Assembly: GCA_964551015.1 (NCBI GenBank)
Contig: CAZKBP010000035.1
Span: forward strand, 1 to 64,000
Direction: 5' to 3'
Length of the DNA: 64,000 nt
Origin: CAZKBP01 sp964551015
GTDB lineage: Bacteria > Bacteroidota > Bacteroidia > Cytophagales > Microscillaceae
Positions within the stretch are counted from its first letter, which is position 1; the number at the start of each line of letters is the position of its first letter. Position numbers and translations under genes: made by a program. Shown here piece by piece: positions 8,733 through 16,542 of this stretch. The notes below the pieces were generated by a model. That model made no database searches and was not told the origin of the DNA. It saw only the letters and a list, made by a program, of their open reading frames with translations.

Positions 8733-9899
8733 TTATAACACAGCATAACAGAGGGCAGAGAGAGCCAGACTACTTCCCAACAAGGGATCATTTTCTTTAT
8801 TTCTAGCTCCTTTTGGGTTGAGGAAGCTTCCATCCGCTACCTGATTTTCTTTAAGCAATGCCATGAATTCGGTTTTATCTTGATCTTCCCAGCCGATATG
8901 AGCATATACTTCTGCTCTCACCGCTAAATGGTACAAAACGAGTGCCTGATTCCATTGACCAAGATCATGGGCTGGAATTCCTACCGGTATAGACCAATCT
9001 GTATTTTTTGCCAGCCAAGTTTGGGCGTTTTGCTGCTGGGCTCTGCTATTTACATCTCGAAGGGCTAACAAACTCAGCAAGCCATCACAAGTAGCCGTGG
9101 CGTAGCTGCGATAATAGGGAGCGTATGCTTCGTGATTTGCAACTTGCGCCTTATTAGCACCGGTGATGATAGATGAATAATAAAAACCACCATCATAGAA
9201 ATGAGCTTGCCCGACTCGCTGGGTATCTTGATGAGGCGGAGAGGCCAGAGCCTTTGGGTGTTTCTGCAGTACTCTTAGAAAATAAGAAGCTTTCTCATAG
9301 GTGCTATCTCCGCGGTAACCAGCCTCTCTTAAAGCTTGCAAGACCCGACGCGTATGAGAAATATCCACGTGTCCTACCTGTCCTTCACTGAGTAGGGTTT
9401 CACCAAATCCCCAACCCCCGTAGGCTGGATGTTTTGTGCTAATTCCTCGACTTTCGTCAAATTGCTGGGCTAATAGATAGCTTTGCATGTTTTGTATCAA
9501 CAAAGTATCTGAGTTTTCACCGTAGCGCGCCAAAACTCGTAGCGCATAGGCCGTGGCATAGTTGGGATATTCCAATACCAACGGATTAGATAGACCAAGT
9601 GCGCCCTGCTCGTTTGTATGTTGACGGATAAATTGCAGTGCTTTCTCTAATTGATCCTGAGGATGTTCATAAAGACTATCTGGGACTTGTAGCAATGTCC
9701 AAAGAATAAAGGGCGTATAAGCCTGCCCCCCTTTTAAGATACCGTGCGTCTCGCTGTGCCAAGCGCCATCTTCTCCCTGCTGGCTCCAGAGATAAGTACA
9801 GATAGAGCGAATCATCGCCAAGGCCTCGTCTTCTTCCTGTCTTATCTGACAAGTAGACAAGGCTCCGAGGCTGAATAAAATAAGTAGTAATTTTTTCAA
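8733..9899 (-). CDS. Lipoprotein with alpha/alpha-toroid (prenyltransferase/squalene-oxidase-like) repeats
   Basis: A 388-residue protein with a lipoprotein-like signal (MKKLLLILFSLGALSTCQ). The body has repeated helix pairs with QxxDGxW/GGWGFG signatures (for example SQQGEDGAW near residue 42, PAYGGWGFGETL near 160, ENQVADGSFLNPKGARN near 355) typical of terpene-cyclase/prenyltransferase toroids. The DxDD and DCTAE catalytic motifs of cyclases are absent, so enzymatic cyclisation is unlikely. The exported location also argues for a binding or glycan-related role. It neighbours a second toroid protein at 9990 and the glycosyltransferase at 7590. Confidence 0.7.
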   Translation of the reverse strand: MKKLLLILFSLGALSTCQIRQEEDEALAMIRSICTYLWSQQGEDGAWHSETHGILKGGQAYTPFILWTLLQVPDSLYEHPQDQLEKALQFIRQHTNEQGALGLSNPLVLEYPNYATAYALRVLARYGENSDTLLIQNMQSYLLAQQFDESRGISTKHPAYGGWGFGETLLSEGQVGHVDISHTRRVLQALREAGYRGDSTYEKASYFLRVLQKHPKALASPPHQDTQRVGQAHFYDGGFYYSSIITGANKAQVANHEAYAPYYRSYATATCDGLLSLLALRDVNSRAQQQNAQTWLAKNTDWSIPVGIPAHDLGQWNQALVLYHLAVRAEVYAHIGWEDQDKTEFMALLKENQVADGSFLNPKGARNKENDPLLGSSLALSALCYAVL

Positions 9900-9989
9900 G
9901 CCTGCTTAGATTGAAAGGTGAAAAGATTGGGGGGATTACATAAATTTTAGTGCCTGTAATCTTCCAATCTTTGAGTTTATAATCAGTCC

Positions 9990-11261
9990 CTACTTCTTTT
10001 CTTGGATCAATAGCTCGCGGTCGTTCTCAGCAGTCAAGGCTAGGATACAAGCCGCTGTACAGAATACGGGGCTGGTGATACAGTGATGGCCGTTCCAACT
10101 GCCATCTTTATTTTGAATTTCGGAAAGCATTTGGTTCATTTTATTGTTCCAGTTTTCCCAAGCCTCTCCTCCCGTAATTACGAGGGATTCACTGGTCATC
10201 ATAAAGCTCAGAAACTCCTCGCCTCCATTGTTACCAAAGCCTCGGATCACTTGGTCGTCTTGTAGTTTATTTAAGGTCATCTGATTTTGTTCATAGGCTT
10301 GGGCAAGTTCATCAGCTTCGGCATCGCTGATACCATCCAAAAGGCGGAGGGTTTCACGGCTGATAGTGGCCTCTTTGTCCAATTTGCCTGTTTTTTTGGC
10401 GAGCTCGATTTTTTCTTGGGCGCGTTTGGCCTCAAGGGCGGTAGCTCTTTGCGTGCTGGTCACTGAGTAAAGAGCAACGCCTGCTCCTCGGCTGGCTTTG
10501 ATCTCTCCCGATACATCCATATTTTGTTTTTGGTAATTGCGAGAGCGTTCCAAGGCTTTACGATCTACTTGGCGCCCTTGGTTGTAGGCTAGCTCTAGGG
10601 CATTGTTGGCCATAGCTGATTGCAGCACAGGAGCCCATCCACCACCAGATACACTACCGTCATCTGCTTGGGATTTTTGAATTTTGTCTAGGCAGGTATC
10701 AATGGCCTCAGAGATTCTTTGGTTGAGAGCGGTATGCGATTGAGTATGAGCTTGCACTCGGATCAGAAACTGCACACACATGGTAGCGTCTACATTTTGA
10801 CCTAATTTGACTTGGGGTTGTGTGCCCCTGATAGACGTAATGCTGGCACTTTCTTCGGGGCATTCCTCAATGAGATGAAGCAAATAGTCAAGTGCTTTTT
10901 GTAAGTTGGGGGCATATTTACCATCCTCCAAAGTATGACCGGCGCGCAGTAGTGCCATGGCAGCAAAAGCGGTGGTTGCAGGATCCACGGGTACTTGGGT
11001 GGCATCAATCATGTTCTGTTGCGCGTGACTACCAGCACCCCAACCACCATTTTCAAATTGTACGCTAGCGAGATAATCAACTCCTTTTTGGGCAAAACTC
11101 GGCAATTCACCCGCCTGAGTAGTTACTGGGGGAGACTTAGAGAGCAGTTTGGCGTCTCTTATGACTAATTTGGAATGTAAATGCGTGCTTTGCACCCAAG
11201 CTAAGCCCAGCGAAACAACGAGTACAGCGGGAAGCAGTGTTTTAAGATCGTGAATTTTCAT
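9990..11261 (-). CDS. Exported alpha/alpha-toroid (prenyltransferase-repeat) protein
   Basis: A 423-residue protein with an N-terminal signal or anchor (about 10-30), then toroid repeats: VQFENGGWGAGSHAQQN (about 68-85), DDGSVSGGGWAPVLQSAM (about 200) and a C-terminal IQNKDGSWNGHHC repeat (about 385). A charged helical insertion (about 260-325, rich in Lys, Glu, Ala) interrupts the toroid. The closing segment carries GGEEFLSFMMTSE. It is likely a structural or ligand-binding envelope protein; no catalytic cyclase motif was seen. It is 90 bp upstream of the toroid lipoprotein on the same strand; the two are distant paralogues by architecture. Confidence 0.68.
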   Translation of the reverse strand: MKIHDLKTLLPAVLVVSLGLAWVQSTHLHSKLVIRDAKLLSKSPPVTTQAGELPSFAQKGVDYLASVQFENGGWGAGSHAQQNMIDATQVPVDPATTAFAAMALLRAGHTLEDGKYAPNLQKALDYLLHLIEECPEESASITSIRGTQPQVKLGQNVDATMCVQFLIRVQAHTQSHTALNQRISEAIDTCLDKIQKSQADDGSVSGGGWAPVLQSAMANNALELAYNQGRQVDRKALERSRNYQKQNMDVSGEIKASRGAGVALYSVTSTQRATALEAKRAQEKIELAKKTGKLDKEATISRETLRLLDGISDAEADELAQAYEQNQMTLNKLQDDQVIRGFGNNGGEEFLSFMMTSESLVITGGEAWENWNNKMNQMLSEIQNKDGSWNGHHCITSPVFCTAACILALTAENDRELLIQEKK

Positions 11262-11468
11262 AGTAATATCGTTTTCGAGATGCGTTCGTAATTTTATTTA
11301 GATTACTTACTACCTCGAGGAGTATTACAAGAAAATTCTTTTTTTTTAGTTTTTGAGACAAAAGCACCTAGCATTCATAAGCACACACTCGGAATAGAAG
11401 CTCGATTCGCATTCCTTTAATCAGAGGATGAGCCAAATGCAGATTGCTAACAACTAAGGGCTGATAGC

Positions 11469-11981
11469 TTATTTATTCTTGATATAAACCTTGGTTCCCT
11501 GCTCGTTGATGTAGTATTTACCTCCTCGGCTACCTTTGTACACCTTAAACCCGTTATAAAATTCTTCTTCACCCTCAGCCTCTTTTTTCTCGTTAGTAGC
11601 TTTGGAGGCAGATGCGCTCTTCTTTTTGGCAGAAGGTTTTTTCTTTGAATCAGTTTTTTTAGTATCAGAAGATTTTTTCTTGGATTGAGCGTCAACCTCC
11701 GAAGTCTTAGGCTTCTCTTCCTTAGCCTCGGTGGTAACAGTACTGGTGGTAGTAGAAGACTTGGTTTGGGTTTCGGCTTGGGAAGACTTAGAAGAGCTAG
11801 TCGGCTGATCTTTGGGCTTTTGAGTGGGAGCCTGTCCGTTGGGTGGGGTATGTGTGGAAGTAGGAGGAGGGGAGTAAGTCTCTTCTTCGTTTTTTTGGCG
11901 GAAAATATTCATAAGGACTAAGCCAGAAGCGGTAGCAATTCCTCCTACAATAACAGTGGTGATGATTCTAAGCAATTTCAT
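11469..11981 (-). CDS. Membrane-anchored low-complexity protein with C-terminal basic adaptor-like domain
   Basis: From the ATG at 11981 the product is 170 residues: a single N-terminal transmembrane helix (about 5-25), a Pro/Thr/Ser then Ser/Lys-rich linker (about 30-135), and a compact C-terminal motif ending YKGSRGGKYYINEQGTKVYI. That motif resembles the PBCV-specific basic adaptor domain (PF08789), which is fused to many unrelated bacterial exported or phage proteins. An upstream in-frame ATG at 12053 would add a second hydrophobic stretch and is less likely. The low-complexity linker probably spans the peptidoglycan. Function unknown. Confidence 0.65.
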   Translation of the reverse strand: MKLLRIITTVIVGGIATASGLVLMNIFRQKNEEETYSPPPTSTHTPPNGQAPTQKPKDQPTSSSKSSQAETQTKSSTTTSTVTTEAKEEKPKTSEVDAQSKKKSSDTKKTDSKKKPSAKKKSASASKATNEKKEAEGEEEFYNGFKVYKGSRGGKYYINEQGTKVYIKNK

Positions 11982-12090
11982 TAGTGATATGTTTATAATA
12001 ATTGAAATAAAAAAATAATAAATCAGCATACTTGTGCGATCAAGGCCATACAAAACCTAGCTCGAATGAAATAAAAAAAAACATAAATCG

Positions 12091-12735
12091 CTAATACTGA
12101 GCCAATTCTTTTAAACGCATAGATCGAGCCAAGGATTTGACAAATTGTATATTTTCTTGATTATCAGCAATAATGGTCAAAAGAAAACGATCCGAAACGG
12201 CTACTCTGAGTTCCGCCCGACGGTGGCGTTTATCGTAAATCTCCCATCCGGGCATATTTTCATAGAGTAGAAACCCTCCCGCTCGTATGTATTGATTATC
12301 GACCCCCGAGGCGGTTGTCCAAAGCGTAATAGATTGGGCATGCTGTGATTTCTTCCCATTGTAATCATCCAAGGTGATGCGCAGGTGGCTATTTTCTTTT
12401 TGATAGCTCTGCTCCGCATTGGAATAAGAATCACCACTCATTCCATAAGGAGTACCTACAAAGTCGCCCGTAGGCTCATAACCTTGGTAAGTTTTGGGGA
12501 GAAAATCTCTCAAAGTTTTGGATTTGATCGCAAGGGTATCTCCCTTTTCTATTCTTTCCTGTCGTTTTTGTACGGCCTCTTTACGTACTTGGGTTTTGTT
12601 TTGCTTGAATTCTTGATAAGCTTCTTCTAAATGGAGAGAATCTGCTTGAGATTCTGATGACTCTCCACCACCACGACAGGCGATTAAAAAGCAAATACAA
12701 GAAAGAACGAGCAGTAAATTTTTATAATTATGCAT
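12091..12735 (-). CDS. Lipoprotein, unknown function
   Basis: Using the ATG at 12735 (start MHNYKNLLLVLSCICFLIAC) the product is 214 residues with a clear lipobox (LIAC). A Glu/Lys/Gln-rich helical segment (about 25-75) precedes a beta-rich domain (about 80-210) that contains LPKTYQGYEPTG near 85 and GWEIYDKRHRRAELRVAVSDRFLLTI. The upstream in-frame ATG at 12780 would give a poor N-region. The pattern of a 'grip' domain with small beta sheet resembles lipoproteins found next to many Bacteroidota envelope genes, but I cannot name the family. Confidence 0.65.
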   Translation of the reverse strand: MHNYKNLLLVLSCICFLIACRGGGESSESQADSLHLEEAYQEFKQNKTQVRKEAVQKRQERIEKGDTLAIKSKTLRDFLPKTYQGYEPTGDFVGTPYGMSGDSYSNAEQSYQKENSHLRITLDDYNGKKSQHAQSITLWTTASGVDNQYIRAGGFLLYENMPGWEIYDKRHRRAELRVAVSDRFLLTIIADNQENIQFVKSLARSMRLKELAQY

Positions 12736-12842
12736 AAATCTGTGATCTTGACAGCAAGATTTTACACAAAAATAAAACACCTAGGGGTTATTTCAAGATA
12801 AGATTCTTGTCCGAGGCTTATTTCGTGTAAATTAGAAAGGCA

Positions 12843-12873
12843 TTGTCAATCCATAAGAGAATACTTACTTTTA
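12843..12873 (+). promoter_or_regulatory. Possible promoter of the S9 peptidase gene
   Basis: TTG (12843-12845), 20-bp spacer, TACTTTTA (12866-12873), last base of the -7 consensus not matched. About 65 bp before the ATG at 12940. Confidence 0.35.
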
Positions 12874-12939
12874 CGATCAAACCGTTTTTAGTACCGTTCT
12901 GTTTTCCCTAAGAATATTTTAAAAATAAAGCATCTTTTT

Positions 12940-15900
12940 ATGAAAAATAGATACCAAGTCTTCCTACTACTAATTTTTAGTCTCACTGTGCCTGATTTAA
13001 GCCCAGCTCAGAGCAAGAAAGCACTTGATTTTGATGTTTATGAAAAATGGAATGATATTCAGAATGAAAATATTTCCCGTGATGGAGAATGGGTGATCTA
13101 CACTTTGAAGCCACACGGAGGAGATGCTACTCTCAAAATCCACGACATTAGTAAGCGAGAAGAAAGAACCGAAACTTTTCGCCGTGCTGAACAGGCACAA
13201 ATCACGGCAGATTCCAAGTTTGTGGTATTTCATCTCAAGCCTCGGGCCGATAGCCTCAAAGCCATGCGCCGACGCAAAGTGCCCAAAGATAAATTACCCC
13301 ACGACTCCTTGGGTATTTATCATTTAACCAAGGATTCTCTCATCAAAATTCCCGAAATTCAATCCTACCAAATTCCTGAAAAAGCAGGTGGGAAATGGCT
13401 CGCCTACCACCTAGAGCCGGGCACAAAAAACTTTTCGCCCCAAGATACGGCCATTACAGATACGACCGAGCTAGTACCAGAAGAACCCATAGAAGAAGAA
13501 CAACCTGAACCCGAAGAAACTGAACCCACCGAAGAGGAAATACCCGAAATCACTCCTCTCGAGCAAGCTCAGCAAAAAGTAAAGGAGCTAGAAGCAAAGC
13601 TCGCCCAAATCGAGGAAGAAAAACAAAAAGCCCAAGCTAAGAAAAACGAAAAGCCACCCAAACCGCCCAAAAAAGAAAGCAAAGAAAATGGTAGTAAACT
13701 CGTGCTCCGTGAGCTAGGCACGGCTCGCCAAGATACTTTTCAGTTTGTCACTGCTTACCAATTTGATGAGCAAGGGCGTAAATTGGTCTTTTCTTCTACC
13801 GGAAACGATAGCACTTTCTTGGCAGGCGTGTACGTGTATAATTTAGAAAATAGACAACTGATGCACGTGCTGAATGCTCCGGGCAAACACGAAAAATTAA
13901 CTTGGGATGAGACAGGCGACCAACTGGCTTTTATTGCCGATACAGATACCACCAAAGAACACAAAAAAGCACTCATCAAGTATTATGATCTCTATTACTG
14001 GCAAGAAAAGAATAAAGCCGCCAATGTCATCGCTAGCAAAGGAGCCACGGGCATCCCTGCGGGCTGGATCATCAATCAATACGCTAATTTGGATTTTTCC
14101 AAGGATGGTTCTAAGCTGTTTTTTGGCACTTCACCCGAACCTTTGGTGAAAGATACGACCCTCTTGCCCGAGGAAGTCGTCAAGGTAAATGTCTGGAATT
14201 GGAAAGATACCCGCTTGCAAAGCCAACAAAATGTAGAAATCGAGGAAGATCGGAAAAAATCATATTTGGCCATGGCTCTTCCGCGTTTTAAGCGGATTGT
14301 ACAGCTTGCCACGCCTGAGGTACCCGTTGTCATCCCCGGCAGTGAAGGTAATGCTGATGTGGCCTTGGGGCTAAATTCCGAGCCATACCTCAGACAAACT
14401 TCTTGGGCAGGCTATCCTAACGAAATAGATGTATATACAATCAGCCTTCGGGATGGTCGTAAGCGTAAGGTCAAGGAAAAACTAAAAGCCAGCGTAAGAA
14501 TATCTCCCGGAGCGGATTACCTCTATTGGTACGCCCCACAAGACTCTGCTTGGTACAGTTATTCTATTCGTACAGGGCAAACCTACAATCTAACTGCCTC
14601 GGTAGATAATCGTTTTTATGATGAGTTGTACGACTACCCTGACTTGCCTGATTCCTATGGTTCGGCAGGGTGGACAGAAAACGATGGAAGCTTCTTGGTT
14701 TATGATCGCTTTGATATCTGGAAAATAGACCCCGAGAATAAAGTAGCCCCCCAAAGAGTCACTCAGAGTGGGCGCGAAAATCGTATTCGCTATCGCTATA
14801 TCCAACTTGACCCTGAGGAACGGTTTATCAAAACTGCTGAGCCGATGATGCTTTACACCTTCGATGAAGAAACCAAATCCTCTGGCTACTTTACTTACCA
14901 GTTGGGGCAAGAAGGCGCACCACGCAAGCTTCTATACGATGATTATCGCTTTGGCTATCCCACGAAGGCTAAGAATGCCAAAAAATATATTTTTACCCGA
15001 GAAAGCTTTGTAGAATTTCCTGACCTTTTCTGGACAGACGCCACTTTTACCAAAATTAATCGCCTTAGTAGAGCAAATCCACAACAAGATAACTATCGCT
15101 GGGGAAGTGTAGAACTGGTCAAATGGACAAATCTAAATGGGGAAGAAATGAGCGGTCTGCTCTACAAACCCGAGAATTTTGACCCAGGGAAAAAATATCC
15201 GATGGTCACGTATTTCTACCGTCGCCTGAGTGATAATCTACATCGTCATTATGCGCCTTTACCCAGTCGTTCTACCATTCGTCCCTCCGTGTACACGAGC
15301 AACGGCTATATTGTCTTTATGTCAGACATTCCTTATCGTATTGGGCATCCGGGGCGGAGTGCTTACGAAGCGGTCGTTTCGGGAGTTACTTCCTTGCTCA
15401 AAGAAGGCTATATTGACCGAGATAAGCTCGGCATTCAAGGGCAAAGCTGGGGAGGCTACCAAGTGGCTTATATTGTTACACAGACCGACCTCTTTGCCGC
15501 GGCTATGGCCGGCGCTCCCGTGAGTAATATGACCAGTGCCTACGGCGGAATCCGCTGGGGGAGTGGTCTGAGCCGAATGTTTCAGTACGAGCGTTCGCAG
15601 AGCCGTATCGGGGCTACACTCTGGGAAAAGCCTTCCCTCTATATTGAAAATTCTCCTCTTTTCTATGCTGACCAAATTGAAACGCCACTCCTAATGATGC
15701 ACAATGATGACGATGGAGCCGTGCCCTGGTACCAAGGCATCGAGTTGTTCGTGGCCTTGCGCCGCCTGAATAAGCCCGTGTGGATGCTTTCTTACAATGG
15801 CGAGAAACATAATTTGACCCAATGGCAAAATCGCAAAGATTTATCGATTCGGATGCGACAGTTCTTTGATTATTATCTTCGCTTCAAACCTGAACCCGTG

Positions 15901-15993
15901 TGGATGAAAGAAGGCGTACCTGCGATCGAGAAAGGAATCAAGATGCGCTATGAACTCACGAATCAAGAGCAGGGGATAGAAGGCAGTAGGTAA
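12940..15993 (+). CDS. Prolyl oligopeptidase family (S9) serine peptidase, exported
   Basis: A 1017-residue periplasmic peptidase. Signal peptide 1-24 (ending SPAQS). An N-terminal beta-propeller is interrupted by an acidic/Pro-rich then Lys-rich insertion (about 175-250). The C-terminal alpha/beta-hydrolase domain (about 730-1000) carries the nucleophile in GQSWGGY (Ser 836), the Asp in HNDDDGAVPW (within 923-925) and the His in GEKHNLT (His 957), so the triad is complete. It probably trims peptides or oligopeptides in the periplasm. It is followed 15 bp later by the DUF4907 lipoprotein gene, so the two may be co-transcribed. The low-complexity insert is longer than in most S9 enzymes. Confidence 0.92.
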   Translation: MKNRYQVFLLLIFSLTVPDLSPAQSKKALDFDVYEKWNDIQNENISRDGEWVIYTLKPHGGDATLKIHDISKREERTETFRRAEQAQITADSKFVVFHLKPRADSLKAMRRRKVPKDKLPHDSLGIYHLTKDSLIKIPEIQSYQIPEKAGGKWLAYHLEPGTKNFSPQDTAITDTTELVPEEPIEEEQPEPEETEPTEEEIPEITPLEQAQQKVKELEAKLAQIEEEKQKAQAKKNEKPPKPPKKESKENGSKLVLRELGTARQDTFQFVTAYQFDEQGRKLVFSSTGNDSTFLAGVYVYNLENRQLMHVLNAPGKHEKLTWDETGDQLAFIADTDTTKEHKKALIKYYDLYYWQEKNKAANVIASKGATGIPAGWIINQYANLDFSKDGSKLFFGTSPEPLVKDTTLLPEEVVKVNVWNWKDTRLQSQQNVEIEEDRKKSYLAMALPRFKRIVQLATPEVPVVIPGSEGNADVALGLNSEPYLRQTSWAGYPNEIDVYTISLRDGRKRKVKEKLKASVRISPGADYLYWYAPQDSAWYSYSIRTGQTYNLTASVDNRFYDELYDYPDLPDSYGSAGWTENDGSFLVYDRFDIWKIDPENKVAPQRVTQSGRENRIRYRYIQLDPEERFIKTAEPMMLYTFDEETKSSGYFTYQLGQEGAPRKLLYDDYRFGYPTKAKNAKKYIFTRESFVEFPDLFWTDATFTKINRLSRANPQQDNYRWGSVELVKWTNLNGEEMSGLLYKPENFDPGKKYPMVTYFYRRLSDNLHRHYAPLPSRSTIRPSVYTSNGYIVFMSDIPYRIGHPGRSAYEAVVSGVTSLLKEGYIDRDKLGIQGQSWGGYQVAYIVTQTDLFAAAMAGAPVSNMTSAYGGIRWGSGLSRMFQYERSQSRIGATLWEKPSLYIENSPLFYADQIETPLLMMHNDDDGAVPWYQGIELFVALRRLNKPVWMLSYNGEKHNLTQWQNRKDLSIRMRQFFDYYLRFKPEPVWMKEGVPAIEKGIKMRYELTNQEQGIEGSR

Positions 15994-16008
15994 AGTATAG
16001 TTGCTGAT

Positions 16009-16455
16009 TTGAATGATAAAAGCATGTTTTTAGGAAAAATAAAAAAACTGATCTTAGCTTTACTACTCTTATCGGCTTGCCAATCTGAGCAAGAAAGCCA
16101 GCCAAATGTAGATGAGCCAGAGACGCGTGCCTTGGAAACTACCGCCTCGGAAGCATCTGATGAACCAGCCATTGAGCAGAAGGTTGAGAAAGAAAATACG
16201 ATTGAGAGAGAAATACAAACGGAATTTGAAATCCAAACCTACCAAACCGAAGCGGGCTGGGGTTATGATATATTAAAAAATGGAATACCTTTCGTTCGTC
16301 AGCCTCACCGTCCGGGTTTACCCGGCAAACAGGGCTTTGACTCAGAAGCAAAAGCGCAAAAAACCGCGGAGCTGGTACGCCATAAATTAGAAAATAATGT
16401 AATGCCTCCCACGGTCAGCCAACAGGAGTTGGACAGTATCGGGGTTCTGAAATAG
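16009..16455 (+). CDS. DUF4907 family lipoprotein
   Basis: A 148-residue lipoprotein: signal with lipobox LLSAC (about 21-25), a Glu/Thr-rich linker (about 27-70), then a conserved domain with TEAGWGYDILKNGIPFVRQP, GFDSEAKAQKTAELVRHKL and the C-terminal PPTVSQQELDSIGVL, which fits DUF4907. The start could also be the ATG at 16024; both retain the signal. The gene is 15 bp downstream of the S9 peptidase and convergent with the kelch gene. From memory, DUF4907 genes are often found beside kelch-repeat genes in Bacteroidota, which this arrangement would fit. Function unknown. Confidence 0.78.
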   Translation: MNDKSMFLGKIKKLILALLLLSACQSEQESQPNVDEPETRALETTASEASDEPAIEQKVEKENTIEREIQTEFEIQTYQTEAGWGYDILKNGIPFVRQPHRPGLPGKQGFDSEAKAQKTAELVRHKLENNVMPPTVSQQELDSIGVLK

Positions 16456-16461
16456 TGATAA

Positions 16462-16535
16462 GTTATTGGTTGCCAATGGTCAGTTGTGGTTCCAGTTTGG
16501 CCTAGAAACAGAACTAACCACTGGCAGCCAGTAAC
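16462..16535. repeat. Long imperfect inverted repeat between convergent genes
   Basis: A 31-nt arm (16462-16492) and its near reverse complement (16505-16535) match at 25 of 31 positions with a 12-nt loop. The position between convergent stops suggests a bidirectional terminator or an intergenic repeat remnant. No T-run follows. Confidence 0.6.
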
Positions 16536-16542
16536 CAAGGGT

